Shown: positions 42,388 through 51,540 of the stretch, in pieces
Layout: every line of letters starts with the position of its first letter
How positions within the stretch are numbered: position 1 is the stretch's first letter
Origin: Chitinophaga solisilvae
Lineage (GTDB): Bacteria > Bacteroidota > Bacteroidia > Chitinophagales > Chitinophagaceae
Length of the DNA stretch: 64,000 nucleotides
Direction: 5' to 3'
NCBI RefSeq assembly: GCF_009928525.1
Contig: NZ_JAABOK010000001.1
Span: 682,001 to 746,000 of the forward strand
The notes under the pieces: model-generated
The model's database searches: none
Seen by the model: only the letters and a program-made list of their open reading frames with translations
Told to the model about the DNA's origin: nothing
Translations under genes and position numbers: made by a program

Positions 42388-43107
42388 ATGAATGTACAGT
42401 TATTTATTCCATGTTTCGTAGACCAGCTGTTTCCCGAAACAGCGTTTAATATGGTGAAGGTATTGGAAAAACTGGGCTGTAATGTGATGTATAATACCGA
42501 ACAGACATGCTGCGGCCAGCCTGCATTCAACGCAGGCTACCAGGATGAATGCAGATCGGTAGCGACCAAGTTTGTGAAAGACTTCAAAACGTTCGACTAC
42601 ATTGTTGCTCCCAGCGGTTCCTGTACCGGCTTTGTACGGAACTACTACAATAAACTATTCGATAACTCTGCTGCTCATAATGATGTGAAGCTGCTGCGGA
42701 AAAACCTTTACGAGTTCACAGAATTTCTCACAGATGTACTGCATGTAACAGACCTGGGAGCCACCCTCAACGGGGTCGGCACCTATCACGATGCCTGCGG
42801 CGCACTGCGGGAATGTGGCATCAAGGAAGGCCCCCGCAAACTCCTGGAGAAAGTGAAAGGACTGGAACTGCGGGAAATGAATGACAGTGAAGTCTGTTGC
42901 GGATTCGGCGGCACCTTCTCTGTAAAATTCGAACCCATTTCCATGGGCATGGGAGAACAAAAAGTCAATAACGCTACCGGCAGCGGAGCGGATTACCTGA
43001 TCTCCACCGACCTTTCCTGCCTCATGCACCTGGATGGATATATCCGTAAACATGGCTCCAATATCAAAGTGATGCACATCGCCGATGTACTGGCGAGTGG
43101 CTGGTAA
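42388..43107 (+). CDS. LutA/YkgE-like (Fe-S)-binding protein, 239 aa
   Basis: Heterodisulfide-reductase-subunit-type protein. Two CCG domains: NTEQTCCGQPAFNAGYQ near residue 38 and the pair DACGALRECGIKEG plus EVCCGFGGTFSVKF. This is the arrangement of LutA, one of three proteins for iron-sulfur-dependent L-lactate oxidation. lutB and lutC are not in the window, so the role as lactate dehydrogenase subunit is only inferred. The EVE gene follows at 15 bp. Confidence 0.88.
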   Translation: MNVQLFIPCFVDQLFPETAFNMVKVLEKLGCNVMYNTEQTCCGQPAFNAGYQDECRSVATKFVKDFKTFDYIVAPSGSCTGFVRNYYNKLFDNSAAHNDVKLLRKNLYEFTEFLTDVLHVTDLGATLNGVGTYHDACGALRECGIKEGPRKLLEKVKGLELREMNDSEVCCGFGGTFSVKFEPISMGMGEQKVNNATGSGADYLISTDLSCLMHLDGYIRKHGSNIKVMHIADVLASGW

Positions 43108-43122
43108 CCTAAATTTTATACA

Positions 43123-43536
43123 ATGAATTATTGGCTTGTCAAATCCGAACCCTTTAAATACTCCTGGGATCAGTTTGTGAAAGATAAAGTGACTTTCTGG
43201 GACGGCGTCCGCAATTATCAGGCCCGCAACAACCTCCGCAACATGAAAAAAGGAGACCAGGTACTGTTCTATCACAGCAACGAAGGACTGGCCGTAGTTG
43301 GCCTGGCCACCGTCGCCAAAGAACACTACCAGGACCCCACTACGCCCGATCCTAACTGGGTGGTAGTAGACCTCAAGCCGGTAAAACCTTTCAAGAAGCC
43401 AGTGACCCTGGCGGAAATGAAAGTGGAAAAAAGACTGGCCAACCTGTCCCTGATCAGACAAGGCCGGTTGTCCGTATGTGACGTTACTGCAGAAGAGTTT
43501 GAGGTGATTATGGAAATGGGAGGGATGAAGAAGTAA
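43123..43536 (+). CDS. EVE-domain protein, 137 aa
   Basis: Single PUA-like EVE domain protein (NYWLVKSEPFKYSWDQFVKD, WDGVRNYQARNNLRNMKKGDQVLFYHS, VVGLATVAKEHYQDPTTPD, NLSLIRQGRLSVCDVTAEEF). EVE domains recognise modified bases in nucleic acids in other systems, and stand-alone members such as this are usually housekeeping with unknown ligand. It ends 9 bp before the largest palindrome of the window. Confidence 0.95.
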   Translation: MNYWLVKSEPFKYSWDQFVKDKVTFWDGVRNYQARNNLRNMKKGDQVLFYHSNEGLAVVGLATVAKEHYQDPTTPDPNWVVVDLKPVKPFKKPVTLAEMKVEKRLANLSLIRQGRLSVCDVTAEEFEVIMEMGGMKK

Positions 43537-43545
43537 ATACTGGAT

Positions 43546-43762
43546 AATTACGAATTACGAATTATGAATTGCGAATGAGGAACCCATTTTGATTAGGATG
43601 GAATTGAAATTAATTATGAATTAAAGCGAAGATCAAAACGGAGAATATAAGTTATTCATCCACCTTGATCTTCGCTTTAATTCTTTATTCATAGTTAATT
43701 TCAATTCCATCCTAATCAAAATGGGTTCCTCATTCGCAATTCATAATTCGTAATTCGTAATT
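43546..43762. repeat. AATTACG-type long inverted repeat, largest copy, 68-nt perfect outer arms
   Basis: Outer arms 43546-43613 and 43695-43762 are perfect reverse complements. They begin with AATTACG AATTACG AATTATG AATTGCG, then run through a unique segment GAGGAACCCATTTTGATTAG that no other copy shares. After a 6-nt indel the core AAAGCGAAGATCAA pairs again. It starts 9 bp after the EVE stop and is 66 bp before the DUF4349 start. Confidence 0.97.
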
Positions 43763-43828
43763 CAAAATTTTCCCTTCTCCTTATGGAATCTCCCCGCGCC
43801 CCGCATCCTACGGGAAATGCTGCTTTAT

Positions 43829-44728
43829 ATGAAAACGTTTACGTTACTTACCGCTGTACTGCTTTTTACTGCCTGCAGTACAAAAAATGGGGGAAATACT
43901 GCTGCTATGGAGGTGGCCGGCGCGGAAGATGCCGCTGCTGTGGAGGCATCGGCGCCTGCTGCACAGGGGCTGATGGATATGAAAGATGCTCCTGCACCGC
44001 CACCACCGCCTGCGCCTGATGCCAATGCCGTAATCCCGCAGAAAATTATCAGAGATGCCGTCATCACCTACGGAGTGAAGGATTTTAATACGGTTAAAAG
44101 TCGTATAGCCGCGGTCGTTAGTAAGCATGGCGGATACATTGCCAATGAAAGGCAACAGAACAATGCGATGGAATGGCGCAGTGAACTGGAAATAAAAGTA
44201 CCTTCCGGAAAATTCAGTGATTGTGTGGATGCCCTGGTAAGCGGGGTTGCAAGGGTGGATGAAAAGAAAATCACTTCTACGGATGTGACTGAACAGTATG
44301 TAGACCTCGACGCGCGTATGAGAGCCCGGCAGGAAACCGAAAAACGGTATCTGCAACTCCTGCAGCAGGCAAAAAATGTAAAGGAGATACTGGAAGTAGA
44401 AGTACAGCTGAAGCAGATCCGGGAGGAGATTGAATCCGCCAAGGGACGGTTACAGTATTTTGATCATCATGTAGCCTACAGCACTATCACCCTGACTTAT
44501 TACGAAACCTTCAGTCATACGAACCCACAGGCGCCCGGCTTCTTTGAAAGAGTGGGGCTGTCGCTGGCAGACGGATGGAATAACCTGCTGGCGTTAGGTA
44601 TCGCCGTACTAAGCGCATGGCCTTTGTGGGTAGCTATCGTTTTTATATTTATTTTTATAAAAAGGGCAGTGAGAAGAAGAAAAGCCAGGAAGACAGGTAT
44701 AGGCGCTGCCACTAACGTAAACCCTTAA
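43829..44728 (+). CDS. DUF4349-family lipoprotein, 299 aa
   Basis: Lipobox FTAC puts the lipid on Cys17 (MKTFTLLTAVLLFTAC). A low-complexity Ala/Pro linker (about 30-70) leads to the DUF4349 body (about 75-235: IIRDAVITYGVKDFNTVKSRIAAVVSKHGGYIANE, WRSELEIKVPSGKFSDCVDALVSGVARVDEKKITSTDVTEQY, ARQETEKRYLQLLQQA, coiled coil), then a C-terminal membrane helix (about 265-290) and a basic tail. Envelope protein of unknown function. Start 43829 is chosen for the signal sequence. The sirtuin gene follows at 11 bp. Confidence 0.88.
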   Translation: MKTFTLLTAVLLFTACSTKNGGNTAAMEVAGAEDAAAVEASAPAAQGLMDMKDAPAPPPPPAPDANAVIPQKIIRDAVITYGVKDFNTVKSRIAAVVSKHGGYIANERQQNNAMEWRSELEIKVPSGKFSDCVDALVSGVARVDEKKITSTDVTEQYVDLDARMRARQETEKRYLQLLQQAKNVKEILEVEVQLKQIREEIESAKGRLQYFDHHVAYSTITLTYYETFSHTNPQAPGFFERVGLSLADGWNNLLALGIAVLSAWPLWVAIVFIFIFIKRAVRRRKARKTGIGAATNVNP

Positions 44729-44739
44729 ACGAAATTAGT

Positions 44740-45417
44740 ATGAAACCAAGAATGGTGGTGCTGACCGGAGCCGGCATCAGCGCAGAAAGCGGACTCCGGA
44801 CATTCCGCGACAGCGATGGATTATGGGAAGGCTATGACGTGTACGAAGTGGCATCCCCGCAAGGCTGGCAGAAGAACCCTGCACTTGTACTGGATTTTTA
44901 CAATGTACGCCGCCGGGATGTGATGGCTGCCCGTCCCAATGCTGCACATACAGGGCTGGCGAAGCTGGAGGAGAAATTTGATGTGCGTATTGTGACGCAG
45001 AATATTGATAACCTGCATGAACGCGGTGGCTCTTCCCGGGTGCTGCACCTGCACGGCGAAATATTCAAGATGCGCAGTGTGCATGACAAGGAAAACATTT
45101 TCGAGATTACCGGCGATATAAAGCTGGGAGATCTGGCGCCTGACGGCGGACAGCTGCGCCCGCACATTGTATGGTTCGGGGAGGAAGTACCAATGATAGA
45201 ACAGGCCGTCCGTGAAGTGATGTGGGCGGATGTTTTTGTGGTGATCGGCACCTCGCTGCAGGTATATCCCGCAGCTAACCTGCTGAATTATGTACGGCCG
45301 GAAGCGGCGGTGTATATCATCGATAAAAAGCTGCCTGATATATCCGGATACCCGAATATGGTCAGCATTGAGAAGCCGGCCACAGAAGGAGTGGAGGAGC
45401 TGTTACGGATTTTGTAA
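44740..45417 (+). CDS. cobB: Sir2-family NAD-dependent protein deacylase (CobB-type), 225 aa
   Basis: Removes acyl groups from protein lysines with NAD+. GAGISAESGLRTFRDSDGLWEGYD near residue 8 (NAD binding), QNIDNLHERGGSSRVLHLHGE with the catalytic His, RPHIVWFGEEVP and GTSLQVYPAANLL. No zinc-binding CxxC pair is seen in the stretch after HLHGE (which reads IFKMRS), as in class III members that lack the zinc ribbon; I did not verify every cysteine. It ends at a strong bidirectional terminator shared with the LysDH-like gene. Confidence 0.95.
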   Translation: MKPRMVVLTGAGISAESGLRTFRDSDGLWEGYDVYEVASPQGWQKNPALVLDFYNVRRRDVMAARPNAAHTGLAKLEEKFDVRIVTQNIDNLHERGGSSRVLHLHGEIFKMRSVHDKENIFEITGDIKLGDLAPDGGQLRPHIVWFGEEVPMIEQAVREVMWADVFVVIGTSLQVYPAANLLNYVRPEAAVYIIDKKLPDISGYPNMVSIEKPATEGVEELLRIL

Positions 45418-45440
45418 TTGTGTTTTCCGGAAAATAAACA

Positions 45441-45470
45441 GGGGCTGGCTATCATATAGCCAGCCCCTTT
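45441..45470. terminator. Bidirectional intrinsic terminator
   Basis: GGGGCTGGCT, loop ATCATAT, AGCCAGCCCC followed by TTTC on the plus strand and preceded by AAAATAAAC, i.e. U-rich on the minus strand. It sits between the convergent sirtuin and saccharopine-dehydrogenase-like genes. Confidence 0.85.
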
Positions 45471-45519
45471 CACAAGTCCTTTTCGCTCAATGTGGATTCA
45501 TCATAGGAAACAATGATGT

Positions 45520-46845
45520 TTATTCGAAGCTTTCCTCAAACCGGATATCAAATTCTTCCAGCTCTCTTAATACCGGGTTGTATATCTCCGGCATTACCGG
45601 AATATGCAGGCCCGTGAGCGTAATCTTTTCCTGCAGCAGCAGCTTGGCCAGTATCCCCAGCGGAAGCCCCACTGTTTTGGCCATGGCGGTACGCACATTA
45701 TCTTCTCCCTGCGTTATCATATAGCTGTGCATTCTGGTGGCCATGTTGCGGCGCTCAAATTCAATTTCGTGCAGCATCACAATCATGTCCTTGTCTGCAG
45801 GTTCCATCTTCAGTTTATCTTCTACAATATGTTGCAGTACGGCTGCATTGGTTTGTTCGCCCATGTTGATGATTTCTCCGTTGAGCAGGCCCAGGAATCT
45901 GAGCTGACGTATCACTTTTGACTTACTGCTGACGCCGAGGAATCTGGCCATGTTATCTTCATGTCCGAGTTGTTTATCCAGATGCAGGTGCTGTGTGGCC
46001 CAGTTGAAGTAGGTGAGGTTATCGGTTTGAATTTTCGTTGAATCGTTGGTCAATCCCAGTTTAACGAGTGCATTCCATCCTTCACAGAAATCGGGGAAAC
46101 GGAGTGTTGCCCGCATAAAGGTAGCGATATTTTCCAGTTTATACGCTTCCATATATCCGATGGAGTCCCGGTTGGGGTAGAAGGCCAGTTTGCCCAGGCC
46201 GGGTACCTGTATGGTTTTGGTATGGTCAAACAGTTGCTCGTAGGTGAGTTCCCGCGCTTTGCCTTTTTCCCGGAAAGAGGCGCCGGAACTACCTGCCAGC
46301 ACAATGTTACGGGCGTTCCAGGATATTTTGTACTGCCAGGGATTATCGATGCTGTCAGGTGATATAAGGCCGCCGCAGTAGGATTTAAAGGAAAAGATCT
46401 GCCCGCCTTTCTTTTCAATGGAGTGAATCAGTTTCATGGCAGACATATGATCGATACCCGGATCCAGTCCCATTTCATACATAAAGAGCAATCCGGCTTT
46501 TTCTATTTCCTTTTCCAGCTTGCGTACTTCCGGATCGATATAGGAGGCGGTGAGGAGGTTCTTTTTATACTGAAGGCAGTCCCTGGCTACAATGATATGC
46601 AGCTGGGGCGGGAGCAGGGATATAACCAGGTCGGTTTCCTGGATGAGTGGTTGCCTGACAGCCGGATCCTTGATGTCGATGGCTGCGGGGGTTGCGTAGT
46701 AAGATTTTCCTGTTTTGGATTTTATCAGCATCAGGTCCTGGTCTGCCACGGTAATGTGCCACTTCTGACGGGGCGCATTCGTGAGCAGATAATCGATCAG
46801 ACTGGTGGCCGATTTCCCGGCTCCAAACAACAGTATGTTCTTCAT
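45520..46845 (-). CDS. Saccharopine dehydrogenase-family protein (SDR-like NAD(P) domain), 441 aa
   Basis: N-terminal Rossmann fold (LLFGAGKSATSLIDYLLTNA, about 5-24) with the second strand VADQDLMLIKSK, then ETDLVISLLPPQLHIIVARDC, MGLDPGIDHMSAMKLI and the C-terminal saccharopine-dehydrogenase domain (about 150-430: SFKSYCGGLISPDSIDNPWQYK). Members act on lysine/saccharopine or related amino acids; Bacteroidota copies are poorly characterised. Divergent from gyrA, with a dyad in its promoter region (46902-46923). Confidence 0.9.
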   Translation of the reverse strand: MKNILLFGAGKSATSLIDYLLTNAPRQKWHITVADQDLMLIKSKTGKSYYATPAAIDIKDPAVRQPLIQETDLVISLLPPQLHIIVARDCLQYKKNLLTASYIDPEVRKLEKEIEKAGLLFMYEMGLDPGIDHMSAMKLIHSIEKKGGQIFSFKSYCGGLISPDSIDNPWQYKISWNARNIVLAGSSGASFREKGKARELTYEQLFDHTKTIQVPGLGKLAFYPNRDSIGYMEAYKLENIATFMRATLRFPDFCEGWNALVKLGLTNDSTKIQTDNLTYFNWATQHLHLDKQLGHEDNMARFLGVSSKSKVIRQLRFLGLLNGEIINMGEQTNAAVLQHIVEDKLKMEPADKDMIVMLHEIEFERRNMATRMHSYMITQGEDNVRTAMAKTVGLPLGILAKLLLQEKITLTGLHIPVMPEIYNPVLRELEEFDIRFEESFE

Positions 46846-46901
46846 AGTCTTTTAGAAAAGGTTAAGAATCAGGGGAATAACAGCTTTTATAATACTTATG
46901 T

Positions 46902-46923
46902 TCGAATTTTAAGCAAAATTCGA
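46902..46923. promoter_or_regulatory. Inverted repeat (possible operator) upstream of the saccharopine-dehydrogenase-like gene
   Basis: TCGAATTTT-AAGC-AAAATTCGA, a perfect 9-bp dyad with a 4-bp centre, 57 bp before ATG 46845 on the minus strand, where a promoter is expected (TTTTG at -33 distance in the same area). A repressor site is a reasonable reading; a short hairpin is the alternative. Confidence 0.5.
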
Positions 46924-47211
46924 CGGGCGTGTTTCCTTAAAAATAATTTCCGTTAATTCGAAGTATTGATTATCAGCTGGTTAAAAACAAATAGTTTGCC
47001 AATATTTTAAATCTGATATATTTTCTTATTTATACATATTTTAGATAAAGTAAAATTAATCCTTTTACTACTATAACGCAGGAATCTTTAAAATGGTTGT
47101 TACCTATGTGTTAAAATAATCATATAATGATATTGCTATATCAGTGATAATAACTATGATGTTTTTATTCACATTTCTTCCTTTTTAGGCCGAAAATAGG
47201 GCTGAAATGGC

Positions 47212-47219
47212 TATATTTG
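47212..47219 (+). promoter_or_regulatory. -7 box (TATATTTG) of gyrA
   Basis: Perfect TAnnTTTG, 45 bp before ATG 47265; no -33 TTTG at 19 bp. Position and strength fit the main gyrA promoter. Confidence 0.55.
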
Positions 47220-47264
47220 CCCTTATCTGTTTTCAGCAGAAAAAACTGTAAATCAACACACAAA

Positions 47265-49850
47265 ATGACAGAGCATACGGAAAATCAGCAGGAAGGGAGA
47301 ATTGTCCAGATAAATATCGAGGAACAAATGAAAACGGCTTATATAGATTACTCTATGTCAGTAATCGTAGGCCGTGCCTTACCCGATGTGAGAGATGGCT
47401 TGAAGCCTGTACACCGCCGCGTTTTATTCGGTATGAACGAATTGGGCAACCACAGTAACAAACCCTATAAAAAATCTGCCCGTGTGGTGGGTGAAGTAAT
47501 GGGTAAGTACCACCCGCACGGAGATGCCTCTATTTATGACACCATTGTGCGCCTGGCACAGCCCTGGAGTATGCGTTATCCCATGGTAGACGGTCAGGGT
47601 AACTTCGGTTCGGTGGACGGCGATATGCCCGCAGCGATGCGTTACACGGAGATCCGCCTGCAGCGTGTTGCGGAAGCTATGCTGGAAGACATCGAGAAAG
47701 AAACCGTAGACTTTACCAACAACTTCGATGATACCCTCGAAGAACCAACGGTACTGCCTACACGTATTCCCAACCTCCTCGTGAACGGTGCTTCCGGTAT
47801 TGCGGTAGGTATGGCCACCAACATCATGCCGCACAACCTCAGCGAAGTGGTGGACGGAGCGATTGCCTATATCGATAACAGGGATATCACCATCGAAGAG
47901 CTGATAAAACATATCAAGGCGCCGGACTTCCCGACAGGTGGCGTTATTTACGGCTTTGAAGGCGTTAAGCAGGGCTTCGAAACCGGCAGGGGACGTGTAG
48001 TGGTGCGTGGCAAAATCAACGCGGAAACGGCTAAAAACGGCCGCGAAAGACTGGTGATATATGAGCTGCCTTACCAGATCAACAAGGCGGTACTGCACCA
48101 GAAGATTGCCCAGCTCGTGAATGACAAGATTATTGAAGGTATTACCGATGTCCGCGATGAGAGCGACCGCGAAGGTATGCGCCTGGTAATTGACCTCAAA
48201 CGCGAGGCTATCTCCAATGTTATCATAAATCAGTTATTTAAATATTCCGAACTGCAGACTTCCTACGGTATCAATAACGTGGCGCTGGTGAAAGGCCGCC
48301 CGCGTATCCTGAACCTGAAGGACATGCTGGTGGAGTTCATCGACTTCCGTCACGAAGTGGTGGTAAGAAGAACCCGTTTCGATCTGCGTAAGGCGGAAGA
48401 AAAAGCGCATATCCTGGCAGGCTACCTGATAGCCCTGGATCACCTGGATGAAGTGATAGCACTGATCCGTGCCTCCACTACACCTGAAATTGCGAAAGAC
48501 GGACTGATGTCCCAGTTCGGATTGTCTGAAGTTCAGTCTAAAGCCATACTGGAACTGCGTCTGCAGCGTCTGACAGGCATGGAGCGCGATAAGATCCGCG
48601 CAGAATATGATGAGATCATGAAACTCATCGCTTACCTGAAAGACGTACTCAATGATGAGGCTTTACGTATGAAGATCATCAAGGAGGAACTGGAAGAAGT
48701 GAAGAAAAAATTCGGTGACGAGCGTAAAACTGAAATCCAGTACCTCGCCAGCGAGATGAGAATAGAAGATATTATTGCAGAAGAAGATGTGGTGATCACC
48801 ATCTCTCACCTGGGATATATCAAACGTACTTCTGCCTACGATTACCGTCAGCAGAAACGTGGCGGCCGCGGCGCCATCGGCGGCAAAACCCGTGATGAAG
48901 ATTACATCGAGCACCTGTTTGTGGCCTCCACACACCACACGATGTTGTTCTTCACCGAAAAAGGCCGTTGCTACTGGCTGAAGGTATACGAAATACCGGA
49001 AGGAGAGAAGAGCGGTAAAGGACGCGCTATCCAGAACATGATTCAGCTCCCCGCTGATGATAAAATCCGCGCTATCATCGATATCAAGGATCTGGGCGAT
49101 AAAGATTTTATCAACAATCACTATATTGTACTCTGCACCAAGAAAGGTATCATCAAGAAAACCCTGGTGGAAGAATTCTCCCGTCCGCGTCAGAACGGCG
49201 TAAATGCTATCACCATCAATGAAGGTGACCAGCTGCTCGAAGCCCGTCTGACTACCGGCGACAGCCAGATCATGATGGCCATCCAGAGCGGACGCGCCAT
49301 CAGATTCCCTGAAGCAACCGTGCGCGACACCGGCCGCGGCGCCATCGGAGTAAGAGGTATCGAGGTAGACAGCGAGAACGATGAAGTTGTTGGTATGATT
49401 TGTGTTGACAAAGACGACGACAGCAAAACCATATTGGTGGTTTCTGAAAAAGGCTTCGGTAAACGTACCCATATCGAAGAATACCGTATCACCAACAGAG
49501 GTGGTAAAGGTGTGAAAACCATCAACATCACGGAGAAAACAGGTAGCCTCATCGCTATTCTGGACGTAACCGAGAAACATGATCTGATGATCACCTGTAA
49601 GTCCGGTATCACTATCCGTATGGCTGTAGCCGACATCCGTGAAGCAGGCCGTGCTACACAGGGTGTTCGCCTGATACGCCTGGATGATTCCGACGAAATC
49701 GCAGCAGTAGCCCGCCTGGACGAACAGGAGGAACTGGCTGAAGGCGAAGTAGCAGAAGGAGAAGAAAGTACTGCAGCACAGGGCGACGATGCGGCTGAAA
49801 ATAATGAAGCCGGCGACAGCGCCACTGCACCTGAAGCGCCACAGGAATAA
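47265..49850 (+). CDS. gyrA: DNA gyrase subunit A, 861 aa
   Basis: Breakage-reunion subunit of the type IIA topoisomerase. The catalytic Tyr is in [11 protein letters not shown] (about residue 127); the winged-helix region is [18 protein letters not shown]; the C-terminal beta-pinwheel carries GyrA-box-like repeats ([11 protein letters not shown]). In the quinolone-resistance-determining region the sequence is HGDASIYD, so Ala (A88) stands where E. coli has Ser83. ATG 47265 is chosen; the frame opens at 47217 but that segment follows the -7 box too closely. A long acidic Ala/Glu-rich tail ends the protein (about 825-861). Confidence 0.97.
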   Translation: MTEHTENQQEGRIVQINIEEQMKTAYIDYSMSVIVGRALPDVRDGLKPVHRRVLFGMNELGNHSNKPYKKSARVVGEVMGKYHPHGDASIYDTIVRLAQPWSMRYPMVDGQGNFGSVDGDMPAAMRYTEIRLQRVAEAMLEDIEKETVDFTNNFDDTLEEPTVLPTRIPNLLVNGASGIAVGMATNIMPHNLSEVVDGAIAYIDNRDITIEELIKHIKAPDFPTGGVIYGFEGVKQGFETGRGRVVVRGKINAETAKNGRERLVIYELPYQINKAVLHQKIAQLVNDKIIEGITDVRDESDREGMRLVIDLKREAISNVIINQLFKYSELQTSYGINNVALVKGRPRILNLKDMLVEFIDFRHEVVVRRTRFDLRKAEEKAHILAGYLIALDHLDEVIALIRASTTPEIAKDGLMSQFGLSEVQSKAILELRLQRLTGMERDKIRAEYDEIMKLIAYLKDVLNDEALRMKIIKEELEEVKKKFGDERKTEIQYLASEMRIEDIIAEEDVVITISHLGYIKRTSAYDYRQQKRGGRGAIGGKTRDEDYIEHLFVASTHHTMLFFTEKGRCYWLKVYEIPEGEKSGKGRAIQNMIQLPADDKIRAIIDIKDLGDKDFINNHYIVLCTKKGIIKKTLVEEFSRPRQNGVNAITINEGDQLLEARLTTGDSQIMMAIQSGRAIRFPEATVRDTGRGAIGVRGIEVDSENDEVVGMICVDKDDDSKTILVVSEKGFGKRTHIEEYRITNRGGKGVKTINITEKTGSLIAILDVTEKHDLMITCKSGITIRMAVADIREAGRATQGVRLIRLDDSDEIAAVARLDEQEELAEGEVAEGEESTAAQGDDAAENNEAGDSATAPEAPQE

Positions 49851-49873
49851 TCAGCAAAAAATTTCAAACTCAT

Positions 49874-49904
49874 CATGCGCCGGGCAGCAAACACCCGGCG
49901 CATG
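49874..49904. terminator. GC-rich hairpin after gyrA
   Basis: CATGCGCCGGG, loop CAGCAAACA, CCCGGCGCATG: 11 perfect base pairs beginning 23 bp after the gyrA stop, but with no T tract. It probably protects or ends the transcript. Confidence 0.6.
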
Positions 49905-50015
49905 CCCGATAAAAAAGATCAGCCGGCTTTAGTGGTAACTATGATCCCGGTTGTATTGATTTTATTGGAGCACCATACTCTTATTGTAATCAGCAACTAA
50001 AAAAACTAAGAAGAC

Positions 50016-51269
50016 ATGAAAAAATTATTGGTATCTCTTCTCTTTTGCACCGCCGGTGTTTCGGTTATGGCTCAAAGGGCAAAAGTCAGCAGCGCAGATG
50101 AGAACCTGAAAAAGCAAGATCTGGAAAAAGCCAAAGCAGATATTGACGCAGCGTTACAGAACGACAAAACCAAGAACGACGCTAAAACCTGGCTCGTAAA
50201 CGGTAAAATCCTCGAAGCTATGGGCACCAAACAAAAAAGTGCTCCCCTGGCAGTAGAAGCATACAACTCTTTCAAAAAGGCTCTGGAAATCGATCCTAAA
50301 ATGAAAGAAGCGGTTCTGGAAATGAACAGCCCGCTGTTTAACGTATACGCTACTATCGCTAACGTAGGATATGGCTACCTGAACGAGCAGAAATGGGACT
50401 CTTCCCTGACCAACTTCAAACAGGCTTTTGAAGTGGCTGACTTCTACAACAGCAAAAACCTCGGAGGTTCCATCCCTACCGATACCGCCCTCACTTTCTA
50501 CGTGGGCTACGCTGCTAACCAGGCCGGTAAAAAGGATGATGCTTTCACCTTCCTGAAAAAAGCTGCCGACCTGCAGTTCAAAGGCGAACCTGCACTGTAC
50601 GTAGTGCTGGGCCAGCTGTATGAAGAAAAAGGCGACCAGGCTAACTGGCTGAAAACAATTGAACAAGGTAAAGCTTTATTCCCTAAGGATAAACGCTTCA
50701 ACGATATGGAAATGGCTTTCTACAGCAAAACCGGTAAAACCAACGAATTACTGTCCATGCTGGAAAAGAAAATGCAGGATAACCCTAACGACGAAGCAGC
50801 TGTACTGGATTACGCTATCCGCGTAGACAACCTGGCTAATCCCCGCGATGAGAAAGGTAACGATGCTCCTAAACCGGCTAACTACGAAGAACTGATCGGT
50901 AAAGCAGAAGCAGCCTACAAAAAAGCTATCAGCATGAATGCTGAAGACGCTACAGCCAATTTCCAGCTGGGCGCGCTGTACTTCAACCGCGCAGTTGTTT
51001 TCAACAAACAACTGAATGAACTGGACAGCAAACAACAGACTTCTCCCAAAGCAAAAGAACTGCAGGGGAAAGTAGAAGGTCTGATGAACCAGGCATTACC
51101 TTTCTTCGAAAAAGCTGATGCCAGCTTCACCGCTAAAGCCAGCAGCCTCGAACCATCCGACAAACAGACTTACGAAAGCTGCCTGTACGCATTACAGAAA
51201 ATCTACGCTATCAAAAACCAGACTGATAAAGTAGAAGCAGTGAAGAAAAAACTGGATGCACTGAAATAA
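50016..51269 (+). CDS. Exported tetratricopeptide-repeat protein, 417 aa
   Basis: Signal peptide (MKKLLVSLLFCTAGVSVMAQ) and at least six TPR-like helical pairs over about 25-415 (AKADIDAALQNDKTKNDAKTW, AVEAYNSFKKALEIDP, ALYVVLGQLYEEKGDQANWLKTI, AAYKKAISMNAEDATANFQLGALYFN). This follows gyrA in many Bacteroidota. Periplasmic scaffold of unknown partner. It ends at a classical terminator that is immediately followed by an AATTACG-type palindrome. Confidence 0.88.
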   Translation: MKKLLVSLLFCTAGVSVMAQRAKVSSADENLKKQDLEKAKADIDAALQNDKTKNDAKTWLVNGKILEAMGTKQKSAPLAVEAYNSFKKALEIDPKMKEAVLEMNSPLFNVYATIANVGYGYLNEQKWDSSLTNFKQAFEVADFYNSKNLGGSIPTDTALTFYVGYAANQAGKKDDAFTFLKKAADLQFKGEPALYVVLGQLYEEKGDQANWLKTIEQGKALFPKDKRFNDMEMAFYSKTGKTNELLSMLEKKMQDNPNDEAAVLDYAIRVDNLANPRDEKGNDAPKPANYEELIGKAEAAYKKAISMNAEDATANFQLGALYFNRAVVFNKQLNELDSKQQTSPKAKELQGKVEGLMNQALPFFEKADASFTAKASSLEPSDKQTYESCLYALQKIYAIKNQTDKVEAVKKKLDALK

Positions 51270-51290
51270 GAATAGCTAATACATAATAGG

Positions 51291-51326
51291 AAGAAGTCCG
51301 CTGTCATGGCGGACTTCTTTTTTTTT
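51291..51326 (+). terminator. Intrinsic terminator after the TPR gene
   Basis: GAAGTCCGC, loop TGTCAT, GGCGGACTTC followed by a run of T. The T run ends directly at the first AATTACG of the palindrome that starts at 51327. Confidence 0.92.
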
Positions 51327-51472
51327 AATTACGAATTACAAATTGCGAATTACGAATGCAGAAGCGAAGATTTAAACGGAGATTAAAGAGAATATTCTAT
51401 TATAAATCTCCTTTAATCTCCATTTAAATCTTCGCTTCTGCATTCGTAATTCGCAATTTGTAATTCGTAATT
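51327..51472. repeat. AATTACG-type long inverted repeat between two terminators
   Basis: Outer arms of 62 nt, with one mismatch: 51327-51388 and 51411-51472. Heptamers AATTACG, AATTACA, AATTGCG, AATTACG, then GCAGAAGCGAAGATT and AAACGGAGATTAAAG. It sits exactly between the poly-T of the preceding terminator and the poly-T (minus strand) of the next, so neither gene needs it for termination. Confidence 0.97.
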
Positions 51473-51515
51473 TTTAAAAAAAACGGCGCCCCGGGAACAT
51501 CATCCCCGGGGCGCC
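51473..51515 (-). terminator. Intrinsic terminator of the Ala/Lys-rich microprotein gene (minus strand)
   Basis: Read on the minus strand, GGCGCCCCGGGG, loop, CCCGGGGCGCC is followed by TTTTTTTT. Stem of 11 or more GC pairs. It begins 25 bp after the stop of the small gene. Confidence 0.92.
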
Positions 51516-51540
51516 AACTCAAACGCTGTATGAATACAAA

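Larger units (their letters stand above)
46846..47264. other. AT-rich divergent intergenic region, 419 bp
   Basis: Separates the minus-strand saccharopine-dehydrogenase-like gene from gyrA. Strongly AT-rich between about 46930 and 47180. It contains the dyad at 46902-46923 and the gyrA -7 box at 47212-47219. No gene or RNA recognised. Confidence 0.6.
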
